Below, piece by piece: positions 24,201 to 32,417 of a stretch of DNA of 64,000 bases (positions are counted from its first letter, which is position 1; each line of letters opens with the position of its first letter). This DNA is from Gonocerus acuteangulatus (lineage: Eukaryota; Arthropoda; Insecta; Hemiptera; Coreidae), in contig OX328131.1 in assembly GCA_946811695.1 (NCBI GenBank), positions 9,663,152-9,727,151 of the forward strand, given 5' to 3'. The position numbers and the translations under genes are program-made. The notes under the pieces are model-generated. The model was not told where the DNA came from, did no database searches, and was given only the letters and a program-made list of their open reading frames with translations.

Positions 24201-27200
24201 GTTTATATAGAATTTTTTTAATAAATTTGTTTTTTTCTTTTTTTCTTCTTTAGCTTAAGCTGCTGCAGGGAGGACTCTAACCCACATCTCCTTAGGAAGG
24301 AATCAGAAATGCTATCACTCTAAAATGGAGATATTCTTTTGAAAATATTTTAATTATTGTTATTGAAACTTATGATTATTTATTTATTTTATGTGCTTTT
24401 TATCAGGGACAATAAGCACACTAAGATATTTAAGAAACCAGGACTGTATTATAAATTAAAACTTTTAACTATTTACAAATTATATTTAGTTAATGTTCCT
24501 ATGTTCAGAGCTAATAGCTTTGAAAAGCTCTTATAAATAAATAAAAAATCAGTTCTGTAACTGGCCACAAAAGCCTACAGCGGCAGATACTGTACAGGTA
24601 TCTGATTCTTGACCATAGGTTCCAGGTGCCTGATTTCGCCTTTGCAGGTACGCATAAATAAATTAACTACAGGCTGGGTGGGCCTAGGGATGGTCTGGCA
24701 CCTCGAAGCCAAGGCTCGCACGAAGGCACCAGAAGATAAAATATTTATTGTGCGTCTGAGTTTTGAACTCAGGTTCTCCAGCATATTAGTCCAGTGCTCT
24801 ACCACTGAGCTAGCCTCAAACGAATAATTAAATATATTTATTAATAATATGAATTAAAATGAGTTATTAATGTGGTTATAATATGTTTTTGTTTATTGTT
24901 TAAATAAGAATTTAGGTTAAAGTCATGCTAACTTGTCATAATATTTTACTTTAACTTTATAAATGGAAATTATTAAGATTTATCTAATCTGATCTGAAAT
25001 AAATAAAGTTATTGATTTTCAGGGATTCCGGAATAAAAAGAGGAATTTTAGACAACACATAAAAAGACACTGTAAATTTGACTGATGACACTATCTGTAA
25101 ATTTGTTGTGATTACACTTAATTTCTAGGAAGGAAAATGTCTTCTAGAAGAAAATTAATATTACTCTAAGACTGCCAGCCACAAAATCAAAAATTCCTCC
25201 CAGGCCATTCAGTTTTTGAAACTAAACCCTTTGTAGAAATTATATTACAATTATATTTAATTTTCAATGTAATTAAATTACAAAATGGTGCGTGTATCAA
25301 ATTTATAGACAAGGTCTGCTGGTAAGTTTTATAAACAACGCTGTTCAGGAAGCCCATGTGTTGAGGAAAAGGAGAAAAATTGGCACCCTTCCATAATGGC
25401 TATGGGAGATATTGATGACTGATGGAGAGGACGGAATATGGCAATTTTTGATAATACAAGATAGCAGTGATCAGTAGGAACCATTATTTCAAGTAATGTG
25501 GATGTGGCGTGAATTATCGTGCAAATTGATGCTTATTTTGACCTGCAAACTTTCGAGAGCTCTGTGAAAACGCTTTATTTTCATGTTCTTAATTATAGTT
25601 AAAAATAATTTCACACCGATATCCGGAAAGCTACTTTTTGAAGCACACATTAAGTCACGCACACTTTTAGGTTACACATGCTTAGATGGGTATGGTGTAA
25701 ATATGTGCACCCATTTAGGCCTATTACACACTATTGACTGGTTGCCAGTGACCAAAACATAGGCAACTCGGGCCAGGAGACCAAGCTGAGCGAAAATTGG
25801 CAATAGTAACACTACTATTCATAAGCGGGAGATGGTGGGTTCGATCCCCACCGGCGGCAGGAATCGGCGCTAATGGCCAAGAATTATGTCGATGCGCCGT
25901 AAAAAAAAAAAAAAAAAAAAAAAAAAGTAACACTACGAAGAAGAAAAGAAAATCAAAAGAGTGTTGGGTACATCCTTTGTTAAAAGAAAGGAGATTAAAA
26001 GGAATGTTTTATGATTCTAGAAAATACCCTCGAAAATATTGTAATCACACAAGAATGTCTGTGAGTTCGTTTGATGAGCTATTTAGTCTTCTAAAATCAC
26101 ATATAACTGGCACAGATACAAATATGCGACCCTGTATTTCTCCAGAAGAAAAACTATTTATAACACTAAGGTAAGGGAGAACTTAATTACTTTAACTTAA
26201 TTATTTTAAAACTGTTTTGTTTTTAGGAATCATTCATACATTATGAGCTCTGTTTATTTTGTTTAATTAGGAACATGCAATAAAATAAGTACAAAATTTG
26301 AAGTAAGAAGATATCTTTTTAATTCTAAGATTATTACTATTTACAGAATTTTTAACAAGATTTATTTTTAATTTACCTCGATATTTCAAAACAATTGCAT
26401 GTTCCATGGTCACAAGTAGGCTTTAAATACTGAATGACTGTTTTGAAACATCGAGGCAATTTAAAAATAAATTGTAAATAATTTGAAAACATATATTTCT
26501 TTTTAATTATTTAATTAAATCAATGTTTTATTAACAAATTAAAAAATAAAAGCACAAAAAAAAATTCATAATAAATCAAAAATTTCAGAATCTTGTGAGG
26601 AACTTTAAGTGGTAGTAGAAAATTGTGACTCTGACCGTTCTTAGTTAGAGAGTGACCTGAAAGTTGCGTGTGAGTCGCCAGGTATCCCAGGTGAACAAGT
26701 GCGTAAGCGCCCATTGAAACTAATGCAAGTCAGAGTCGCTGGCAACCAGTAGACAGTGCGTAATAGGCCTTAAGGGCAGTTGAAATACCGCAATTTTCTC
26801 CGGGAGCTTCATTTCTCTGGAAACCAGATTCAAGGGATACAATTTGCATCTTTTGTTCCCTGAAAACACTCGGGGAGAGGTGTGGGTGAAATGTGTTATG
26901 TGCCAAATGTGGGCACACTTAGATTGTAGGGTCTGAAAGAGCCAGTTATGTTTATCATTCCTGTAAATTAATAATAACTAATTATATATATATATATATA
27001 TATATAATATTATTCCATGAAAACAATTATTTGTTTTATCCTGTTTTTAATTCATTTTTCATGACATTTTTTGAGGCGGCCCATATTTACACCCCATTTT
27101 TTCTGGCGCTCTTTTAAAAGCTTTTTGTAAATCGTAGTTTTTACAATGAACTAATTTATTTTAATCATCGTTTTGCATTTAGGTAACATGTTATTGTTGT

Positions 27201-28273
27201 TAATGAAAGGCAAAAATCTAGAATTTTTCAAAATGAAAACAACTTTAAATAAAAAAACAAAAAAAGGGTCCCTATATTTACACCTTTTCCTCTATCAATT
27301 TGAATCTCACCTCAAGCTCTATTTATTTATCAATTTGATACACAAGGTTTCTTAGTGAACCCACACTGTGTATCAATTTCATACAGATGACAGTGTTAAA
27401 ATATGAAATAGTATAAGTTTAAAAAGAATATTACCTTAAGCGTTGGGACTACATGAGTGAGCTGTACTTCTCGTCCACTGCTGTCTACGGTTCTACCTTC
27501 GCTATCCAAGATCAGTGGCGTAGGCTTGTCTAGAGGAAGGCCTGCACCATCGAATCCAAGCACTCCGCTACTCAGCTTATTTTTAATTTGTGCCTGCAAA
27601 ATCAATGAGTTCCAATTAGACAAGAGCATTCATTTGTGTCCATATATCAAGAATAAAAATAATTATTTCGAGAAATGTAGTGGAGATTGATAGTTGACTG
27701 AGTAATATGAATTGTGTTTTGGAAAAGGGATTAAAATGTTGAGTTTCAGCATGCCTAATGATGTTGCAGATGTCCTATAGAAACTTGTCGAGTGAATGGT
27801 GATGACATGTACAATTTACAATGTAGAGCCTGGTAACCACCAGTGATGGGCATCATCATAAACATAATTACGATTATAGTCACAGGCTTCTGAGAAGTGA
27901 TTACGATTTACCGTACCACTTACCATTTTCTATCCGTTTTTGAGATATTTTAGAAAATATACCAAGATCCGAAAAATTATCATGTCAATTAATAAAGTAC
28001 TTTCTTAACTCCAAACGCAACCAAAATTTAAATATCTTAGATTAGATGAATGTCAAATGCCTGGAACAAGTTTCATTCATTGTCACACAATGTCACAAAG
28101 TGGTTTTATTCGTTTTCCTACCTGCAAGCATATTAACTCGAAAACGTAAGTCTTAAGATCTTTTTCGTGCAAATTTCGCGATTCTGCTGGTTATTAAACT
28201 TAACCATTCAAATTAGACAAAAGATTGTTGAACCAAATTTCATAATAATCAGAGCTGGTGAGGGAGCGAACAG

Positions 28274-28324
<51 letters not shown>

Positions 28325-28474
28325 TATATATATATATATATATAAATATATATAATAAAATTGTAACAGATACCTGCGCATGCATATGTTTACAAATACC
28401 TTGTTTATGCCAGCTTTTATAACATCCATAACAGTGAACTTTAGTGCTTAATAACTTCTTTCCTAGTTGAGAGC

Positions 28475-28524
<50 letters not shown>

Positions 28525-29646
28525 GCTTCGTATTTAGAGCATCAAAATACTTTATAGTGGAAAATGTAAAAATAATTGGTTTAGAGCACGCTAAACTTCA
28601 GTATTACCTACTATTGGGGGCCTTTATCAATGCAAAATTACCCAAAACAATGATTTTTAGAATGTTTGCCTGATTGTCTGTGAGTGTTAATGTCAGAAAC
28701 AGTTGTGATCATCTACAGAGAAAAATATGCTGTAAAAATAAACTAAATCGGTTCATTAGGAGGGGGGTTTACTCTGGACCCAAATTAATAATTACTAATT
28801 ATTATTTAAATATAAACCTAATAAGTCGCTATCCATGCGGACGAAGTCGTGGGCACAGCTAGTATAATATATATATATATTATTATTCTTGTGGATGACC
28901 CAAAATATTTCTTAATGCATTTCGTTCTTTTAGGCTTAGGGTCGGGAAAAAGTAGTACTTCCTTGTGTCAAACCACTTTATTTTTTCTGCCCTACATGTT
29001 TCGTGCTTAATTCATTCGCACCTCATCAGGGGCACTTCTGCAACCAAATCCATTTTTGTACCTCCCAATATTAAACATATTTAAAATATACAAAATTTTT
29101 AAAAGTCAGATTTTAAAATAACTTTAACAAACATTTTTTAATACTAGTCATGTCCTAAGCCTACCAATATGGCCGCGTCTTTATCTATATGTGGTATTTG
29201 TAAAGTCCGTCCGTTACAAAAGAATCTTAGAACGTACATCAAATTTTCCATTCTGTAATAGATTAAGACCTAATTTTTGTAACGGACGGACTTTACAAAT
29301 ACCACATGTAGATAAAGACGCGGCCATATTGGTAGGCTTAGGACATGACTAGTATTACCCCTGCCTCCGTAGAAGGTACATGAGGAGACGAGAGGACTTC
29401 TTAGCAAGGTAGGATTTTTAAAAAATGTTTGTTAAAGTTATTTTAAAATCTGACTTTTAAAAATTTTGTATATTTTAAATATGTTTAATATTGGGAGGTA
29501 CAAAAATGGATTTGGTTGCAGAAGTGCCCCTGATGAGGTGCGAATGAATTAAGCACGAAACATGTAGGGCAGAAAAAATAAAGTGGTTTGACACAAGGAA
29601 GTACTACTTTTTCCCGACCCTAAGCCTAAAAGAACGAAATGCATTA

Positions 29647-29741
<95 letters not shown>

Positions 29742-31788
29742 TATATAGATATACAAATTTTCTAGTCGGCACTTCTGGATTGCGTCGTGAGGTCAACCTC
29801 ATAAGCTAGTTTCTTCCCTTTGGAGGGAGAGAAGGACCGTGCTAAAATGTAAAATTGAATCTCAAAGCGTGGCAAGATCTCAGGCGCTCCATCTAAATGG
29901 AAATTACTCAATCCCAAGGAAGGGAGGAATCCCGCTGAAACTCATAAGTTAATGTATAATTTATAAGAACTATTACCTGTAACGCGGCTATTTTCTTAGC
30001 TTTCTCATCGGTTGCACCTCCAGTCGTACTGTTCCCTCTTTGCATGCTCGGCACAGTGTTTGATAATATTGTAGGCAGTGATTTTGGCATCTGCTTCAAT
30101 GCTGGAGCAGCTGTTGTTGATGTTGTATTATTAGAAGATCCTTTAATAGCCATAAGAGATTTCTTCCGCTCTTCTATCATTTTTTGGGCATTAGCCATCA
30201 TGTTTTTAATCTAAAAATGTAACATGGTAAATAAGAAACAAAATTAACTAAGCAAACAGAGTACAAAGCACAGAAAATTAAATTTTGAGATTAAGCATTG
30301 ACTATTATAGTACCAAATATAATAAAATGATAATTTCAGTATTATCCTAAAGATTTTTTCCCCTTTTCATACGACACATCGTATCTATCAATATCTATAG
30401 TCCAGGCAACGAAGAGTTATAGATAGAAATGTTTGGAACAAAATTTTTGACTTCGTGACTTTGTTTGGGCTTGTTTTCGGGTTATCAGAAGAGTTATCCC
30501 GTCAAAAAGTGTGTTTTTGCCCATTATCATTGACATTCAAGAGCGGATATTTCGAGAACTAAAGATATCTCGAAAAATTTGATTGAATAGAACTTGTAGC
30601 ATATTTAATTTCTTATAGAATGGAAATGGCGCTTGGACGCATGGTTTTCGAAACGGGGCATTCTACCCCCCCCCCCCCCCCGGCTCAAAGGCCTTGGGCA
30701 GGGACTTTTGATATGTTGACCTCCTAACTTGCTCAAACGAAATTACAAAGTCAAAAATAGTGTTCCAAAAATTTCCATCTATAACTCTTTGTTGCCTGGA
30801 CTATTAGTCTAAGTTGTCGCCAAATTTCAGATTTCACCATGAACACTGAAATTGTTTTAACATTTTCAGGGTTTCTGAAATATAAGTGAAAACCTGAAAA
30901 ATGGGACCTTCTAACACCCCCCCCCCCCCCCCCCCCGGCTCAAAGGCTACAGGCGGGGACGTTTGATATGTTGACCTCCTAACAAGTCCAAAAATGTTAT
31001 GAAGTCAAAAATTGTAAATTAAGCATTTCCATCTATAGCTGTTTTTGATCATTCGTTGCCTGGACTGCAGGGCCAGGGGTCTCCAATCCAAATCGGTTGG
31101 TGGGCCGCACATATTCCAATTAAACTTCAGAAGAAGATCAAGAACTTCAAACCTCAACCAATATTCATTGTTATGTGTTGACTGGTAATGCAGCAGATAT
31201 AACATAGAGATAGATTTAGAATTCTAATAAACTCTATGCAATAAATCCAGTTGCTTTTTGATACTTATTCGCCTTCCGCAATTAATGACGGAAAATTTTT
31301 GCCTTAACATACCTCATTCGCAGAGAGAATATCAGATTTCTTATCAGATTTGGCTTTCTTCGCATTTCCAATAGGTTCATCGTCATCGTAATGACGTTTT
31401 TTAACAGCTTTCGATTCTTTAATGCCATCTGATAGTGCAGCAATTTTGTCTGCAAGCCTTTCAGCTTTTCCTGTCTCAAGCAAATTCCCAAGTTTCTCTG
31501 TAAACACAACAAATCTACCTTAACAATATTATTTGAATTAAAAAAAAGTATACAATTAAGACATGTTGAAATTATTTTAGAGTTTACTAAGTTAATCAGA
31601 TACAAATAGATAAGTATGAATTAAACATTAACAAAAATAACATGAAACATACCTGTTGTTTTCTTTTTATCATAGCCATTATTTAAACATGTTAAAGCTG
31701 TAGCAGCGAGAACAGGTTCACTAAACCCTAGGAATTTTTCAACAATTCTGTCAACTTTAGATCTCATATCACCATCCCTTTTAGACAT
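13559..31788 (-). CDS. PRPF3: U4/U6 small nuclear ribonucleoprotein Prp3 (complete gene, 12 coding exons)
   Basis: PRPF3 is a core protein of the U4/U6 and U4/U6.U5 tri-snRNP and acts in the nucleus in spliceosome assembly, holding the U4/U6 duplex. All twelve exons listed below join in phase through GT-AG introns to 631 residues; the human protein is 683. Seen: N-terminal PWI-like region (about 1-80); the IEERKKSL helix (about 115-130); the [19 protein letters not shown] block (exon 4); AKFFDPRIS and [11 protein letters not shown] (exon 5); IEWWDS (exon 6); [19 protein letters not shown] (exon 8); the U4/U6-binding core APPEPK-LRISNLM (exons 8-9) with [20 protein letters not shown]; and the C-terminal ferredoxin-like domain ([20 protein letters not shown] to FGEMKFK, HYWDLA; exons 10-12). 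The start is the first ATG; an in-frame TAG touches it upstream, and the next residues SKR match the family N-terminus. The TTGTAG just before ATG could also be an acceptor for a 5' UTR exon. Confidence 0.97.
13709..15266 (-). other. PRPF3 intron 11
   Basis: 1.56 kb. Holds two near-identical 22-bp blocks, GGCGAGAATACTCGGGCGTC at about 14634 and GGCGAGTATTCTCGGGCGTC at about 14673, 40 bp apart. 13,980-14,160 is a GC-richer unknown stretch. No exon or named element seen. Confidence 0.6.
15267..15357 (-). CDS. PRPF3: PRPF3 exon 11
   Basis: 91 nt. Completes an Arg codon with exon 10, then [18 protein letters not shown], a short variable acidic stretch and CALVWE. The donor is GAG|GTTTGT, the weakest of the gene. 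Confidence 0.95.
15927..16125. repeat. 44-bp tandem array with an 18-bp palindrome per unit
   Basis: Units start at 15927, 15971, 16015, 16059 and 16103 with exact 44-bp spacing. Each of the first three contains GAGCTGATATATCAGCTC or a one-base variant, an 18-bp perfect inverted repeat, then GTCAGAAGACGTGCACCAGG. The fourth and the partial fifth units are diverged. A decayed relative may lie at 16395-16440. Function unknown; possible protein-binding array or simple minisatellite. Confidence 0.9.
16150..16378 (+). mobile_element. SINE family 2, 5'-truncated
   Basis: Lacks the tRNA head but carries the body from CAGTCCCTAGGCCAACCC through GCAGTCGAAGCAGCC to CCTGTTATGGGACTGAT and a T-rich tail. 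Confidence 0.75.
16566..16605 (-). repeat. SINE family 3 tail fragment
   Basis: A T-run followed by ACGGCGCAT is the reverse complement of the family-3 ATGCGCCGT plus poly(A) ending. Nothing else of the element remains. Confidence 0.5.
16980..17090. repeat. Interspersed repeat shared with 7585 and 49108
   Basis: Carries GTTAGCCGTTGATGTGACAA, GAAGTCAAGGAATGG, TTTGGCTAAGAGAAAACG and, on the minus strand at the far end, CTGAAGAAAGCTGCCGAAAT. The last string has the spacing of a hammerhead-type core but poor stem II pairing. Confidence 0.5.
17461..17570 (+). mobile_element. SINE family 1, 3'-truncated
   Basis: GAGGCCTGGTGGCTGTGAGC, then GTCGTGGGTTCGATTCCCAC and GGTGGCTTTTCTTTAGAAAA; the body stops after AAAAAAGAATA and the usual tail is absent. 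Confidence 0.8.
18219..18260. repeat. (TA)n microsatellite
   Basis: TA repeat of about 40 bp in an intron. Confidence 0.95.
19410..19556 (-). mobile_element. SINE family 3, minus-strand copy
   Basis: Read on the minus strand: GGGTCTCCTCGTGGCTAATG, CGGGAGATGGAAGTTTGAGT, CGGCAG and an ending near GTCGGTGCGCCGTGC. Diverged but in the family order; the poly(A) has been replaced by a mixed A/G tract. Confidence 0.7.
19658..19804 (-). CDS. PRPF3: PRPF3 exon 10
   Basis: 147 nt. Starts by finishing the Arg codon split with exon 9, then [40 protein letters not shown] and PKQQSKYN. This is the first half of the C-terminal ferredoxin-like domain. Acceptor TTTCAG, donor GTAAGT. Confidence 0.96.
19978..20192 (-). 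CDS. PRPF3: PRPF3 exon 9
   Basis: 215 nt, [20 protein letters not shown] to GVHVSVF. The block [17 protein letters not shown] is nearly invariant in the family. In human PRPF3 the Pro and Thr of this DPTK block (residues 493 and 494) are the sites of the retinitis pigmentosa RP18 substitutions; both are conserved here. A basic stretch, [11 protein letters not shown], follows. Confidence 0.97.
20274..20416 (-). CDS. PRPF3: PRPF3 exon 8
   Basis: 143 nt. Encodes [19 protein letters not shown], then [19 protein letters not shown] basic helix followed by the conserved APPEPK turn that leads into the U4/U6-binding core. Confidence 0.97.
20417..21524 (-). repeat. PRPF3 intron 7 with a tandem duplication of about 350 bp
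   Basis: 20516-20820 and 20870-21150 are diverged direct copies: both read through TTTGTGTGATTT, CCAGCAGAATACGTCCACCG, TAAGTAATTG, ATCTAATGAAACTTT and TCTTATATAT in the same order. No reading frame is conserved between them. The rest of the intron is AT-rich. Confidence 0.7.
21525..21610 (-). CDS. PRPF3: PRPF3 exon 7
   Basis: 86 nt. [20 protein letters not shown] then HPIQMKAP. Corresponds to the family region after IEWWDS, with the conserved EHP motif. Donor CCAA|GTAAG. Confidence 0.94.
21769..21929 (-). CDS. PRPF3: PRPF3 exon 6
   Basis: 161 nt. [19 protein letters not shown], then [11 protein letters not shown] and [15 protein letters not shown]. The KTGI and IEWWDS motifs are family signatures. 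Ends two bases into a codon; exon 7 completes it. Confidence 0.96.
21930..23251 (-). other. PRPF3 intron 5
   Basis: 1.3 kb. A short inverted repeat (GAACTAAAGATC near 22665 against GATCTTTAGTTC near 22704) is present, and 23050-23085 has a fragment of the GGAACTGCGTCATTTTAGC repeat. Nothing else recognised. Confidence 0.55.
23252..23440 (-). CDS. PRPF3: PRPF3 exon 5
   Basis: 189 nt, phase 0 at both ends. [20 protein letters not shown], then [38 protein letters not shown]. Strong match to the family block that follows the PTL turn of exon 4. Confidence 0.97.
23600..24060. repeat. Low-complexity (GTAATTAC/ATAATCAC) region
   Basis: Diverged short repeats built from TGATTACGATTACAAC-like words over about 430 bp. 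The same words occur at 53825-54105 and briefly at 27860-27910. Likely decayed microsatellite or MITE interior. It produces spurious Thr/Ile-rich frames. Confidence 0.7.
24548..24829 (-). mobile_element. SINE family 2, diverged minus-strand copy
   Basis: Minus strand: GGCTAGCTCAGTGGTAGAGC as A box, GAACCTGAGTTCAAAACTCA as B-box region, then AGGCCCACCCAGCC and the CAGATACCTGTACAGTATCT block. The middle differs from other copies (CCAGACCATCCCTAGG replaces the usual text), so this is an older or distinct subfamily. Confidence 0.75.
25816..25925 (+). mobile_element. SINE family 3, 5'-truncated, with target duplication
   Basis: Starts at TATTCATAAGCGGGAGATGG, carries GGTGGGTTCGATCCCCACC, ends GATGCGCCGT and a poly(A) of about 26. 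Flanked by perfect AGTAACACTAC repeats at 25805-25815 and 25926-25936. Inserted inside the Harbinger remnant, so it is younger. Confidence 0.9.
25951..26173 (+). pseudogene. Harbinger transposase N-terminal exon fragment
   Basis: The frame reads [19 protein letters not shown], then [20 protein letters not shown] and [19 protein letters not shown], and ends at an AAG|GTAAGG splice donor. WVHPLL, a helical F..LL segment, then DT..R..I.P.EKL..TLR is the standard N-terminal layout of HARBI1-type DDE transposases, upstream of the catalytic Asp residues. None of the catalytic motifs remain between here and the right terminus. Inference: relic of an intron-containing transposase gene. Confidence 0.75.
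26985..27007. repeat. Short (TA)n tract
   Basis: TA repeat of about 23 bp. Confidence 0.9.
27435..27593 (-). CDS. PRPF3: PRPF3 exon 4
   Basis: 159 nt, phase 0. [18 protein letters not shown], then [20 protein letters not shown] and [11 protein letters not shown]. The PTPLILD.EGRTVD..G.E block is a Prp3 signature. Confidence 0.97.
28278..28352. repeat. (TA)n microsatellite
   Basis: TA tract with a few A interruptions; it follows the GAGCGAACAGACAAAT end of the CCATTTTTGAGC-family repeat, as at 10468. Confidence 0.95.
28725..28862 (+). repeat. Repeat with AACTAAATCGGTTCATTAGG and AGCTAG end
   Basis: Shares AAACTAAATCGGTTCATTAG with the internal units of the 33.6-36.1 kb foldback and with 40425. 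It ends GCGGACGAAGTCGTGGGC and ACAGCTAG followed by T. A GAC-GAA-GTC mini-hairpin about a dozen bases before CTAG would satisfy the Helitron 3' rule. No rolling-circle protein is present, so a non-autonomous Helitron is only a suggestion. Confidence 0.4.
28988..29035 (-). ncRNA. Hammerhead-ribozyme-like motif (left arm)
   Basis: Mirror image of the motif at 29523-29570 on the other strand, with the same core: CTGATGA, GTGC/GCAC stem II, GAAA, AC-AT-GT mini stem III, then A and GGGC. Confidence 0.6.
29523..29570 (+). ncRNA. Hammerhead-ribozyme-like motif (right arm)
   Basis: Seen: GTGCCC, CTGATGA (29530-29536), GGTGC, an 11-base loop, GCAC (29553-29556), GAAA (29557-29560), CATGT, A (29566), GGGCA. 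Fitted to a type I hammerhead: stem I is TGCCC against GGGCA; the core is CUGAUGA...GAA; stem II is GUGC/GCAC with one extra G next to A9; stem III is only AC/GU with an AU loop; the predicted cleavage is after A29566. Very short stem III is typical of Penelope-type hammerheads, which act best as dimers. The unpaired G at the base of stem II is the main weakness. Confidence 0.6.
29650..29752. repeat. (TA)n microsatellite
   Basis: About 100 bp of TA with few interruptions, abutting the right end of the foldback. Confidence 0.96.
29977..30210 (-). CDS. PRPF3: PRPF3 exon 3
   Basis: 234 nt, phase 0. [19 protein letters not shown], then a Ser/Thr/Asn-rich low-complexity linker and [13 protein letters not shown]. 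The MIEERKK helix is conserved in the family; the linker is variable. Donor CAG|GTAATA. Confidence 0.95.
30401..31069. mobile_element. Inverted-repeat MITE plus partial second copy in PRPF3 intron 2
   Basis: AGTCCAGGCAACGAAGAGTT at 30400-30419 pairs with AACTCTTTGTTGCCTGGACT at 30789-30808, and pairing continues inward through ATAGATRGAAAT. A second right end with CGTTGCCTGGACT lies at 31053-31066. Each carries a C-run (30667-30682 and 30918-30935) followed by GGCTCAAAGGC. The C-runs may be hard to sequence accurately. Confidence 0.7.
31313..31497 (-). CDS. PRPF3: PRPF3 exon 2
   Basis: 185 nt. [20 protein letters not shown], then [31 protein letters not shown]. First part completes the PWI-like fold; the second is a lysine-rich, probably disordered, nuclear-localisation-like stretch. 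Confidence 0.92.
31653..31788 (-). CDS. PRPF3: PRPF3 exon 1 (first coding exon)
   Basis: 136 nt, ATG at 31786-31788. [20 protein letters not shown], then [25 protein letters not shown] and the following helix match the Prp3 PWI-like domain. The Pro-Trp-Ile tripeptide that names PWI domains is replaced by Ser-Lys-Val here. Donor AACAG|GTATGT. Confidence 0.93.
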
Positions 31789-32239
31789 CTACAAGTTCAA
31801 TAATATAATGTAAAAATATTGTGAAATTATAATGAATCGTAGGTTAAGTTCGAGATAAAGTTTTATAAATGAAATATATCAATAAGGAATATATTTGTTT
31901 AAAAAAACTTACTTTAACCTTGGTTTAATTACAATTCTGTAATAAATAAGTACTCTGAATATAAATAAAGTAAACAACACGCTAGAATAAAGCTAACCTT
32001 CCCATTAATGTTATAGGCGAAGGAAGGTTATAGTCTCACACAAGAAGAAGCATTTTACGAGAATCCTGTAAACTAATGATAAATTAGATAACAAAAACAC
32101 CACTAGAGCGCAGCACTGTAGAGCTATAGCTCTTCAAAGCCAATGCGCAAAAAACTCATATAATATAAAAGTGGTGTCATCAAATCGTTTTCACATATAA
32201 AAAATTGGGCAGAGTCCCCCAATAATTTAAGAAAATCTT
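31789..32239. promoter_or_regulatory. Probable PRPF3 5' flank
   Basis: Lies directly upstream of the first coding exon. No TATA box at a convincing distance, and no CpG island. A CACTAGAGCGCAGCAC stretch at 32101-32116 is the only GC-richer part. Assigned by position only. Confidence 0.3.
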
Positions 32240-32400
32240 TACTTCATGAATAAGGAGTACATGATCATCCTTTTCGGAAGTGGTCCACGTCTCTGAGCTA
32301 TATATCAACACAGGTCGTATGAGGGTTTTATAAATCAGCATTTTTGTTGAGCTGTGCTGGAGATGCAGGGGGTGGATTTTATGATCCTTGTTTTTATTCC
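32240..32400 (-). pseudogene. LINE reverse-transcriptase remnant
   Basis: Minus-strand translation gives KMLIYKTLIRPVLIYSSETW followed by TTSEKDDH. The YKTLIRPV..Y.SETW motif is the post-polymerase signature also seen at 45290 and 56390. Only about 45 codons remain. Confidence 0.7.
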
Positions 32401-32417
32401 TACAGTCATATTTGTAA

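Larger units (their letters stand above)
25718..26769 (+). mobile_element. PIF/Harbinger-type DNA transposon remnant
   Basis: Ends GGCCTATTACACACT and AGTGCGTAATAGGCC form an imperfect inverted repeat that continues through GACTGGTTGCCAGTGAC. A TTA trinucleotide flanks each end (25715-25717 and 26770-26772), the 3-bp duplication typical of PIF/Harbinger. It encloses a transposase exon (25951-26173) and a SINE. At 1.05 kb it is too short for a complete element, which would carry a full transposase and a Myb-like protein. Confidence 0.85.
23441..27434 (-). other. PRPF3 intron 4 (4.0 kb)
   Basis: Contains a low-complexity GATTACGATTACAAC region (about 23600-24060), a minus-strand family-2 SINE and the PIF/Harbinger remnant listed separately. 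24830-25700 and 26800-27430 show no gene or clear repeat beyond a (TA)n tract at 26985-27007. Confidence 0.65.
28912..29647. mobile_element. 736-bp foldback element carrying hammerhead motifs in both arms
   Basis: Left arm 28912-29222 and right arm 29275-29647 are near-perfect reverse complements, except for an extra 57 bp (29356-29412) in the right arm. The centre (29223-29274) is unpaired. (TA)n tracts lie on both sides. Each arm contains the same GCACCTCATCAGGGGC / GCCCCTGATGAGGTGC block. Relatedness to 50615-51109 is shown by shared words, including AGAGGACTTC beside the arms. Inverted paired copies of this kind resemble the repeated terminal segments of Penelope-like elements, which are known to carry hammerhead ribozymes. 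Confidence 0.85.
27594..29976 (-). other. PRPF3 intron 3 (2.4 kb)
   Basis: Holds a CCATTTTTGAGC-family fragment (27900-28280), (TA)n tracts, a poly(T) run at 28479-28520, a Helitron-like tail ending GGGCACAGCTAG at about 28861, the ribozyme-bearing foldback, and a GTCGGCACTTC repeat at 29760-29845. Confidence 0.7.
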
